The notes under the pieces were generated by a model. The model was not told where the DNA came from. It did not search any database and was given only the letters and a program-made list of their open reading frames with translations. This document shows, piece after piece, positions 55,058 through 64,000 of a stretch of DNA of 64,000 bases. Origin of the DNA: Gibbula magus (lineage: Eukaryota > Mollusca > Gastropoda > Trochida > Trochidae); contig OW388300.1 of assembly GCA_936450465.1 (NCBI GenBank), positions 45,478,358 to 45,542,357 of the forward strand. The letters run 5' to 3'. Position numbers and translations under genes: made by a program. Within the stretch, counting starts at the first letter, position 1. Every line of letters starts with the position of its first letter.

Positions 55058-55157
55058 AGAAACCATTCTACCGAGGATATGGTAAGGTTCGCATTCTCGG
55101 GGTTTTCCTTCCTATCAGGGTCCACAACCTTACCATATCCTCGGTATCATGGTTTCT
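55058..55157. repeat. hairpin with 32-bp arms
   Basis: 55,058-55,089 and 55,126-55,157 are inverted copies sharing TACCGAGGATATGGTAAGGTT, with a few mismatches near the outer end and a 36-bp loop. Confidence 0.85.
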
Positions 55158-55459
55158 CCTTATAATCACACACATTTAACAAAGAACACAATTTATTATG
55201 TGGGAAACGGTGAGAGAAAAATGTACTCACCGCTGCAGTTTAATATCACTTTCTTAACACAATGAAAATATCACAGCGATATTCAAAATTACGTTTGTTC
55301 AATTGACGCCCGCGAGCCGTGGAACATTGTCTGGTTTTCGATCATAACCACGACTAAACACCTTAATAATGTAACTATACTGAACAGATTGACACTAAAA
55401 GGGTAATTTTCTACAACAGTTATTACATCTCGATAAAATAACAACCTTGGTAATACGGG

Positions 55460-56065
55460 GTGTCCCTTAAAAATGCTATGACGTCAAGTCAACGCAACGT
55501 CATTGCTGCTGTAACATATCACTACGTAGCAACAACTCGTTTTGGACGTTAACATCATATTTCCGATATAATAAACAAAATAGTTTGTGTTTTCAGTGTA
55601 ATACCACTCATCTTTCGTCTCGTGACAGGCTAAACCCTATATTTTCACTCATGGCTGTACCACAAAAATTCCATTTACCTCCTCTATACGATAATATATC
55701 ACATTAAAAAAACAAACTATATTTTATTAATACCCATATGGTTGAAAATAACAGTTTATATTTCCGATAAGAGCACATGTGCACTTATCACGTTTGCCTA
55801 GCAACCATTGTTACATGGCGTCTTCCCGTATGTCGTCGTCTGTGACGTCATAAAACAATTGTTCGTGACGTCACTTATAAGGCGCAGTGGCAGTCTCAGG
55901 GGAAGTTGACCGTCTCCTGACTATTTTTACGCGATTCAAATGGGTAATAAAGAAATTATTACACTCTAAAGTGTGCCATATGAATTTTACGAAACTCGTG
56001 CAAAACTGTGCATAACCCTCGCTCTCGTTCGAGCAATAAAACATTCACACTCGTTTTGTAAAAGT
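55460..56065. mobile_element. family A foldback element, diverged copy 2
   Basis: It has the same landmarks as 4,120-4,470: TGACGTCA sites (55,479-55,486; 55,843-55,850; 55,866-55,873), a GGTAATAAA stretch, and CCCTCGCTCTCGTTCGAG at ~56,022 between inverted segments (TTTTACGAAACTCGTG against CACTCGTTTTGTAAAA). Confidence 0.5.
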
Positions 56066-56747
56066 TGCTCGAGTAATAATAGCCAGCTAGTATGCAACAC
56101 TGCGTCATCTACATCCGTATTGACTTCTCTGAAACTCGGGACATCACTGATACAGCCACTGTTTCGTACATAATTTAACATTGAGAAATGATCAAAGAAA
56201 ATATACCAATCAATGGATGATAACTATTTAGTATACGTGTTACGACGTGATGTATGAGACTAAAAAACTAAAAAGTTTAAAAATCCCATTTAGGCATGCA
56301 CAGGGTATGGACATTGTGAAACTCTAAGCGACGAAACGGGATCGCTTGCAAACGTCGCTATTGAAACTCCGAAGGATGACTAATACTCGTAGAATGCATT
56401 TGATTGGCTAATATCTATGAAATGCGGAGTAATTTGAGTACATGAATACTTAGAGATGATAGATCGGAAGTAGAATCCCGAGTAGCCGAGGATGGTACAA
56501 TAGGCCGATTGAACGAAACTATCGGGTAGAATTTCTCCCTGAGGACAAAATCATTTAAAACACAATGGTGATTGTTGTGCGCGTGCATTGTGCATTATCT
56601 GGAATGAATCGGTATTTACATCTTCTAGATATTGTTGGAAAATATATAGTTATATGTTCAATATTACATGAAAGACAGTTCTAAATGTTGCAATTCGTTG
56701 TAGGAAGAAAACGGGACACATTTTAGATGTACAATGTATTACCTACC

Positions 56748-57030
56748 AGTTCATATTTGTAACCATATTTCTCATACCTTGTCCTAAGTCAGCATGATAC
56801 TTTGTTATGGTGACAGTACGTTACAATTCTATGACTTCTCACCTCATTACTATACTAAGAAGTAGACATCAGCGTAAGTCCTTCATCAGGTGAACTTTGA
56901 ATTCAATAGAAAGTTATGTTCAAGTCCACATCATACAAATGAATGTTTTTCGATACCAGAAATTAATTTTAGTATATCTCTCTCAATCGGGAAATACACG
57001 TATTGTAGCACTTGTGTCATGGCTATATAA
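56748..57030. mobile_element. family A element, diverged copy 3
   Basis: TCATACCTTGTCCTAAG ... ACTTTGTTATGGTGACAGTA parallels 4,139-4,185, and TCTCTCAATCGGGAAATACA ... CACTTGTGTCATG parallels 4,390-4,435. The TGACGTCA sites have decayed in this copy. Confidence 0.45.
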
Positions 57031-57353
57031 CTTATAGTTTATTCTCTTTTGATCACTCATTTAATAAACACATGCGTTTAAAACTTTTAAATGGACAGTT
57101 AGCAGTCAGGGACACGTCGGCTTTCCGTCCTTAATTTTAGACGGGAAACACTATAATATAGCTTAGCCATTCATTCAAGCATATAGAAAACACAGGATCA
57201 GACAAAGCCATAATATTTTGGAAACAATAAATGCCCCCTTCCCTCTGATGATCTGAACTACAAAAAGATGGATGCTCTCTTTCAGACCAGCGAAAATTAC
57301 GAAAAACATTGAAAGGCAGAGTGAGGAGTGGTAGTGATTTTATCGATATATAG

Positions 57354-57500
57354 AGAATCTCACCCAAGTGTCTTCTGATATCAAATATATCAACACGAGT
57401 TGATTAAAGTTACAAATATCCGAGGCTTGCCGAGGATATTTTCACTTTTATCAACGAGTGTTGATATATTTGATATCAGAAGACACGAGGGTGAGATTCT
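57354..57500. repeat. hairpin with 51-bp arms inside the 3.9-kb element
   Basis: 57,354-57,404 and 57,450-57,500 are inverted copies with very few mismatches (TGTCTTCTGATATCAAATAT core). The 45-bp loop contains CCGAGGCTTGCCGAGGATAT. Confidence 0.9.
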
Positions 57501-57723
57501 ATTTATCATCCAAAATCATTCTTATTACGTTTAAGTGAAAATAGTGTACATATCTGAGTACATTTCTGCCATTTGACTTCCAGTGCGGTGAGGTCATAGC
57601 ATTGTGACGTCATCATGTTTATGACGTCATAGCATTGTGATGCCATTACTCGATGACGCAAAAGCATTGTGATGTCATGCAGTTGACTGTGACAGGGCAT
57701 TGTGCAAAATCTACTGCCAAAAA

Positions 57724-57771
57724 GATATCTCCTAGGAGATATCGCTTGATCTCCCACAAGCGATATCTCCT
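57724..57771. repeat. overlapping alternative palindromes
   Basis: GATATCTCCTAGGAGATATC (57,724-57,743) is a perfect 20-bp palindrome. Its right half (57,734-57,747) also pairs perfectly with AAGCGATATCTCCT (57,758-57,771) over 14 bp, so two exclusive hairpins are possible. Confidence 0.85.
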
Positions 57772-58961
57772 GTGGAACACAGTTTTGGATGATAAATCTC
57801 AATATCTGTGCCTAGGATTTAACTCAAAGAGTGCATACTCAAAGATAAGATATTACAGCATAGGGATATGCAAAAACATATTTATCATTTCTTTTATTAA
57901 GAGAATCATTTCTTTTAGTAAATGGGCATATTTTGGGCATATTTAGGGCATATTTTGAGATATCAGACGGCATGCCGTCTAATAAAAACATAATTCTGGA
58001 CGGCATGCCATCTTTATTGTCAGAAGGGAGACATCATTATTTGAAATTTAAATTATAAATATCTTTTTATGAATAAATGACGGCTTTCCGTCTCTTTACA
58101 AAAATAAAATATTGTCTTATAAAGATGGCATGCCGTCTAACACATATTGTCTTATAAAGATGGCATGCCGTCTAAAACTATTGTCTTATCGTGTGTTAAG
58201 ACTTTTTGCCATTGGAATCTATGATCTCAACCAAGGACCACAGGTAAAATAAAAACATTTGTCGTCTTCTTTGTCGACAGCTTGGCAGATGGGGATTAAA
58301 AATTGTAGATCTGGTGTGGCCCCAAAATATGTGTACAGTCGTCTTGGCAAATAGGGGTTATAAATTGTCGATTTAGAAAATGTATGGTTTCAACCTCATA
58401 TATTGTTTTATCTAAGGTCTGATCAGTTATAGAGCCAAGTATGTTTGGACAGTATGTCAGCAAACAGCTATAAGTCATTATGGTATTTTAGTTTTAGTAA
58501 TTATAATTTATCTTAACCTTGTTTTATGGTATGGTGAAACAAGTTCTCCACAAAAGAATAAATAGAGATTCATATCCAAGTGGGGATGTCATACTGTTTT
58601 TACAACACGAAAGGCTGTAAAATTTAACAAATTTAATATTTATTACAAATAATAGAAAGGTATCAGCATCACCAATGGTGAATTTAATCTCGTCAACACA
58701 TAGAAACATCTCTTACACTGTTACTATTGAACGGCTGGACTATCAAAACGCTAATAATGCAGGCTATTTTCAAGCAACATAATTCAAACTCAAAGATCAC
58801 TGTTGTTATGTAATAACTCGATTTCCACAGACAAAAATATTACATATTTCGATGTAAAATGTTAATGCTGTGATAATCTTCCTCATGTTACATCAAACGT
58901 TTGTATAAGATGGCAGATGAATTGGCACGTTCACACTGATCACAAATACGTTCGAGGAACT

Positions 58962-59020
58962 GTGGGATCGAACCTGCAACCTGATGGTTTCTGGTCGAGT
59001 GAACTAACACTACAACCAGA
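58962..59020 (-). repeat. tRNA-derived SINE head, nested
   Basis: On the minus strand: A-box-like TGTAGTGTTAGTTCACTC, an anticodon-arm-like CCAGAAACCATCAGG, and a perfect B-box GCAGGTTCGATCCC. The 5' and 3' ends do not form an acceptor stem. Confidence 0.5.
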
Positions 59021-59129
59021 TGACATGAGAATAACATTTCTATGCAATTGATTGAGCAATTGATTAGAGTTCTTAGATTTTATTTGACCAAAACGGTAAT
59101 AAGTTTGCATAGTAGTCTTATTTCTGTCA

Positions 59130-60310
59130 CTTTAAAGAAACTATAGCACACCGTTCTAACTAAAAATCCATTACTCTCGCGAAAAGAAACATAAACAGTG
59201 TAACCAATGGCTAAATAAGACCCCTGAAACAATTAAAGAATTCTATAACGAATGTTTTCCGGCCCTGTCATTTTAAGGTGTTCACACTAAATTGCCTTCT
59301 CGAAAGTAGTTAAAGCATTCTGACTGATTATGCTATACCTATAAGAGCCATTGTGTATGTTAATAGACATTTCGTATTTTCGTATTGAAATATATACTCT
59401 TAGTTTTTCGCAAATTTACTTTTTTTCGACCCAAAATAAGTATGATACGTTTCCAGTTTACATATAGATCAAGTCTATTATTTTCAAGCGCGAAAGATTG
59501 TGGTTTTTCCCAAATAAACATAAAAATAAACAAACAAATACAAGAGACATTTTATGAGTATTTAAAAAAATATAGATATAGGTTTTTGGCGTTTATTTAT
59601 TTACCATTTATTTCAATTATGTAGTTTTTACAGATACTATATCTGTCATAGTTTGCTGGTATAATCACAATAACATACATTTAACAGGTAAAATGTCAAT
59701 AATTTGTATATCAACAGGATCTTATGAAACATGATAATATAACAATTGTCACATTCAGTTGAAAACACTTGAGAAAAACGAGCTTCATATGGGTTGACAT
59801 TGTGGCGACTTGTAAAATTGATAAGCCAACACGCATCGGAAATGTTGCTAGGTGGTACTGTTTTTATACAGAAAAGGAAAAACTGTTAATATGACGTTAG
59901 ATTCTATTGACGCGCGTTAATTACTTGTCTTTAAAACCAAACTTCATCGGATTGTTGTGATATGAAAATTATGTGTCATAGTTTTGTAGATTTCCCTAGC
60001 GATTGATACACATAAACATAATGTTGTAGTTAAAACACTAACATACTCAATGGTTCTTTAACATTCAGTGTGGAGTTAAAATATGGCATGATGGAATGGC
60101 CAACTATCTTGCTGTCAACCTCTCCAAATTGCATGAAACCAAGCAAACTACTACTCACACTGAAGACTTCCACAAAACTGTCGCTTTTCAGATCGCACCA
60201 ATTTAAACCAATACGGATAAACAAAAAATTCTACTGATACGGCTTATTTGGTCGGGTAATGACATGTTTTACCCTCTAAACATAATATATTGTATAAATT
60301 TTAATATAAA
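59130..60310. mobile_element. family M fragments inside the 3.9-kb element
   Basis: 59,130-59,320 parallels 11,716-11,900 (TTTAAAG...TATAGCAC, then ACCAATGGCTA, then AAGGTGTTCACA). 60,150-60,310 parallels 12,396-12,530 and the reverse of 11,330-11,400 (GATACGGCTTAT, TTTTACCCTCTAA). Confidence 0.5.
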
Positions 60311-61000
60311 AAAACGATTAAAAAAAATGACACAATGGAGCACAAAAAGTATGCAAATAAACTTTAAATGGAAGTGCACATTTTTATAAACACAATATGT
60401 TGTATTGTGTTTTTATTTTAGTTTATGTAAGCTGACGATATTGACATTAACAGTACCGACTTGTACATTTCCACGTGCATCACGATTAGTTCATGCTTTC
60501 TGTGAGCTGCCTAATATAGACACTTTTTTTCTGACAAGGACACGTCTCTTTTACCCTAATATGTCAAACAAACGAGAACTGAAAATAAAACTAAAATGTT
60601 GTCAATTCTGTTTGTGGTTTGATGTAGTGTTGAGATTGGGTTCAAGTTAGACGAACTGTCGAGCACGTGAAACATGAACACCTCTGCCTCGTGATTCACG
60701 TGCGCGAGGGCTCTAACTGGAACACCTCGGTCTCAGTCGGTAATGCCCAAGTAAGCTCAATACAGCCATGCTGTTATATTTTTAAATATGAGACAGCATG
60801 CCGTCTTGTGAAATATGAAGATGGCATGCCGTCTTAATTTTTTAACATTTGACACAATGAACTCTCCCCTGAATCATTAAGACGGGATACCGTCTAATAC
60901 GTTTTATAGACGGCATGCCATCTTTATAAGACAATAATTTTTAGACGGCATACCGTCCCATTGTAACGAGACGGAAAGCCGACATGTCCCTGACTGGCTA

Positions 61001-61814
61001 GTCAAACGTTATAAGTTAGTTTTTCGTAATGTACTGACTGTTGCTGAATGTACCATGTCAAAGGTAGTTCAGTCATTAAAGTACCAATATAAAGGTGAGA
61101 ATCACTATATATGATTGAAAACTGGACAATATACCGCGACTGCATGGCGCGCATCAATAAGTCAGACGTAATTTTAAAAACGTATCTATATAGCAGACTA
61201 TAGCAGACAAAACGAGTAGTGTAGAAGTGTGCAATAGGTCAGCTTATAAATGAGATGTGTAATTTCGGTTTCTGCACAGGTGTAAGACGGTTTCTCGATT
61301 TTAAATGAAATTAAATATGTCATATATTTGGCGATTGACTATGAATATACATGTCGAATGAAATTAGTTGAACTTTAATCAACACATGTGGTATTTCGGT
61401 ACGTATGAAATACAACTATGTTATTTTCAAAAATGATTAATGTCACTTTATGATGTAACTATATAGGTTGTAACTATAATATTTGTTGTCGGGGAAAGGA
61501 GATATACAATACAGTAATATGATTTACTGTTTAAATCATCGTTCAAAATTTCGTGAACTCAGGCACAAAAGTCACGCTTAACACAATTTTAATCCACACC
61601 TAAACCGATGGTTGGAAATATTCTGAAAATATTCTTCAGCTTAGGAACAATCCAGTATCAAGGCGGTTTAATCAAATATGTGTTTTATTAATAGGTGTAG
61701 GGAACATTTTGTCCCAGAAACGGATATACAATTACCAAGAATCCCTCCTTCCCATTGGTGTGATCAGCTTCAAGGGACATTTATGCCATATTTAATAATA
61801 TTTACAGGGGTTTG
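61001..61814. other. intergenic, no gene seen
   Basis: AT-rich; no supported gene or clear repeat. Confidence 0.55.
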
Positions 61815-62137
61815 TATTGTTGAAACAAAACAGTTCCTAGGTCCAAAACTTCGAGTTTCAACCCCTGTTCAAACAAGTCAACATTAAAAAAAGTTTCCAC
61901 ACATTTTACATGTAATACATATTACAGCAAAGGGATTTCTCTTTCGATTAAAACAAACATCAACAAATTGCTTTAATTCTGTAATATGTATTACATGTAA
62001 AATGTGTGGTAACGTTTTTTAATGTGGATCTGTTTGGGCAGGGGGTGAAACTCGCGTTGCATCCCTTGCTTTATTTATTAGTATAGGGTGTATCGTATCG
62101 AAGTATTGGACCTAGGAACTGTTTTGTTTTAGCAATA
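61815..62137. mobile_element. ~320-bp foldback element
   Basis: Outer ends TATTGTTGAAACAAAACAGT (61,815) and ACTGTTTTGTTTTAGCAATA (to 62,137) are inverted, as are the middle segments (CACACATTTTACATGTAATA against TATTACATGTAAAATGTGTG). About 45 bp in the right arm (62,057-62,105) has no counterpart, so the palindrome is asymmetric. Confidence 0.75.
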
Positions 62138-62439
62138 TGTGGTTTGAACATGGACACGTTTGCAAAATCCATAAATAATCCAAACCCCACAATCGAGAGA
62201 CATATGATACGTTACAGAGGTACTGATCAGACATCAGAGAGAAATCCAATAAGTCAAATGTCCGGAGTCAAGTTCATTCCCCTGAGGGATGGATAAGCTT
62301 TCAAATCAAACTGGCGGGTACGACTGGACACAGAACCCCTTCTTACAATCTGTTGCAACGCAATGCTTATCAATGGCGCCGAGGATCCTGTCACTGAGGT
62401 GCAGCAGACAAAGTGGCCATGGTCGACTCACTCTATCCT

Positions 62440-62735
62440 CCACTATATCACCCCTGGGAAATTCTATCAGAGAAATCTGTACTAAAATTACCCGCCCTTG
62501 ACCGGCGTGAACCAATCAAAATGCTACGCAGCTAGGACCTGCGAGCCAATGACAATTCATATCACTACGTTGCAAAGCAACGCGAGGTTATTTTGTTTGC
62601 CATCCGTCACCGGTTATCTCCCTTAACCATTTCCGTCTTTTCCTATTGAGTATTTTCTTTGGATAGTGATTTCGTCCCGCCGGGTAATTTTAGGACAGAT
62701 AGCTCTGATAGAGTTTCCCAGGGGTGATATAGTGG
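62440..62735. mobile_element. inverted-repeat element, 55-bp arms
   Basis: 62,440-62,494 and 62,681-62,735 match as inverted copies at about 51 of 55 positions (CACTATATCACCCCTGGGAA at the outer end). ACAAAGTGG at 62,409 and CCACTTTGT at 62,988 suggest the original arms ran further out and that the right arm was split by growth of the adjoining minisatellite. Confidence 0.8.
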
Positions 62736-62738
62736 GGG

Positions 62739-62978
62739 AGTAACGGAGCATATATAAAACCCTGGGTAACGGAGGATGTAGTGGAGAGTAACGGAGCATA
62801 TATAAAACCCTGGGTAACCGAGGATGTAGTGGGGAGTAACGGAGCATATATAAAACCCTGGGTAACCGAGGATGTAGTGGGGAGTAACGGAGCATATATA
62901 AAACCCTGGGTAACCGAGGATGTAGTGGGGAGTAACGGAGCATATATAAAACCCTGGGTAACCGAGGACGGGCTCACT
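62739..62978. repeat. 48-bp minisatellite, five copies, each with a TATA-like box
   Basis: Units start at 62,739, 62,787, 62,835, 62,883 and 62,931. Each contains AGTAACGGAGCATATATAAA followed by ACCCTGGGTAACCGAGG. As 48 is a multiple of three, open frames run through on both strands; these are not called genes. Confidence 0.95.
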
Positions 62979-63258
62979 CGTGGTCTTCCACTTTGTAGTC
63001 TTGAGGTGAGCACGTTTATTGCAAGGTTGGCAGAGACTAAATTAATATGACTGAAGTAATTACTTAGTATATTGGATGAAAGAACGCTTCAGTGCTTATA
63101 TCGATCTTGACTTTACCAGCGAGATCGAGGCAACGTATTGACCACCAATCTTGCTTCAATTCCTGCAAATAATCACAAAACGCGCTTCCAACAGTAAATG
63201 ACATGTACAGCTAAATGAGGGACGTGTTGTGGATATACAACTTCTTTATTCGTTACAG

Positions 63259-63351
63259 GCGACATTTTAGACATTGGTTCTTATGCTTTTACCAAAAAAG
63301 TGGGATTGTTTGGCAACCACGTCGAAATTAGAACCAATGTCGAAACGTCGC
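63259..63351. repeat. short inverted repeat
   Basis: GACATTGGTTCT (ending 63,281) and AGAACCAATGTC (63,330 onward) are perfect inverted segments within ~22-bp arms that also share GCGAC/GTCGC ends. A preceding CAACTTCTTTATTCG also resembles 42,387-42,400 (CAACTTCTTTAAT). Confidence 0.7.
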
Positions 63352-64000
63352 TTATGCAATGATGGAATGTTACGTTAAACTGATTGTGAAATGATAAATA
63401 GATACATAATGATCGAATTATGGAAAAACGAATACATGCTACAAAATTACTCACCGTTACTTAAAAACGATACCTATAGTGGTATAATTGTAAAAGTCGG
63501 ACATCCTGATGTGTTTTGTTGTTTGTTTAAAATACAATGGATTGTATACAATCTGTCAACATACTTTGTTCAAACATTCCATAGGACCAGAAAATGTTTT
63601 GGGAACTAATCAGCAGTATGGTGATATGTGTCATTCTTCCATTGATTTATGGGTGTCGATTTTTCAATTCTAAATATTAATAAATAAGAAACGTTTTACC
63701 AACTACTCACAGAGATTTGTCCCCTCTTCAACTTTACGAATATCACTCCACTAAACAATCAAATAGAATATTATATATACTAATTAATTAGACAGTTCGA
63801 CTCCGCTATGATTTGAGGGCGTCTTCCTTCGTGTACATCATATTGTTCGTGCACGATCTTAAAAGAAAGTTCATGTTCAACATATTGTTTTGCATTTGTG
63901 AGTTGATCGACGACAATAATATGGTAGGCAAATGAAAGAGTTGAAACATTATGGGCATAACTCCATTATTCCAAATTATAGCTTTGACCACTGTAAAAAA
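63352..64000. other. intergenic to window end, no gene seen
   Basis: AT-rich; short open frames without recognisable domains. Confidence 0.5.

Larger units (their letters stand above)
57103..60996. mobile_element. 3.9-kb non-autonomous element with palindromic subterminal repeats
   Basis: The ends are 27-bp inverted repeats with one mismatch: CAGTCAGGGACACGTCGGC... (57,103-57,129) and its complement (60,970-60,996). Copies of a 16-bp palindrome, consensus AGACGGCATGCCGTCT, cluster near both ends: left at 57,965, 57,998, 58,123 and 58,158; right at 60,791, 60,819, 60,880, 60,908 and 60,943. A GACGGCTTTCCGTCT variant at 58,080 resembles the inner part of the terminal repeat. No transposase is visible. 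The interior carries a nested hairpin, a tRNA-like SINE head and family M fragments. Target duplication uncertain (GTTAG left, GCTAG right). It could alternatively be two separate elements in opposite orientation. Confidence 0.65.

Noticed and set aside
62623..63050. Repeat-containing open frames on both strands
   Set aside because: They are translations of the 48-bp minisatellite.

Overview
This is metazoan nuclear DNA: AT-rich, intron-bearing and dense in repeats. The SINE-like, foldback and minisatellite load, a short PAN plus 'scarf' secreted protein and an NHL-propeller gene suggest a lophotrochozoan, most likely a marine mollusc. That assignment is an inference; nothing in the window fixes the species.

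Layout. 1-10.7 kb has no gene I can support. It holds two related tRNA-derived SINE fragments, a 1.2-kb element with 13-bp terminal inverted repeats (861-2083), two long hairpins (3424-3532 and 4322-4467) and a 23-bp minisatellite (5.3-6.3 kb). 10,756-40,064 (+) is one five-exon gene whose splice sites and phases join exactly into a 261-codon secreted protein. It has a signal peptide, a PAN/Apple-like domain, and a beta-sandwich resembling the 'scarf' region of pappalysins and the N-terminal domain of FBXL4. Intron 3 carries a 2.2-kb, 33-bp minisatellite in which each canonical unit contains a juxtaposed splice-acceptor/donor motif (CAG|GTGAGT). Intron 4 is 21.7 kb and is almost filled by a ~20.2-kb array of a 24-bp unit (18,343-38,524, about 840 units), followed directly by a (GA)n tract. 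The stop codon is followed almost at once by a decayed Ty3/gypsy RT-RNase H fragment.

40.5-50 kb is intergenic, with foldback/MITE-like elements (44,541-44,759; 47,793-48,147) and a 5'-truncated, frameshifted LINE on the minus strand (48,397-49,111). 50,134-50,931 (+) is an NHL beta-propeller ORF like the C-terminal half of TRIM proteins, with no RING or B-box exon visible. 51-64 kb is again intergenic and rich in palindromes. It includes a 3.9-kb element (57,103-60,996) with 27-bp terminal repeats and many copies of a 16-bp palindrome, further foldbacks, and a 48-bp minisatellite at 62.7-63.0 kb.

The most unusual feature is the intron-4 array. It is intronic, has higher-order structure including a near-perfect multi-kilobase duplication at 6,093-bp spacing, and keeps five of six reading frames open. 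Each canonical unit carries dyads that would let an intronic transcript fold into a long run of alternative short hairpins. I treat its long open frames as by-products of a 24-bp period, not as genes.
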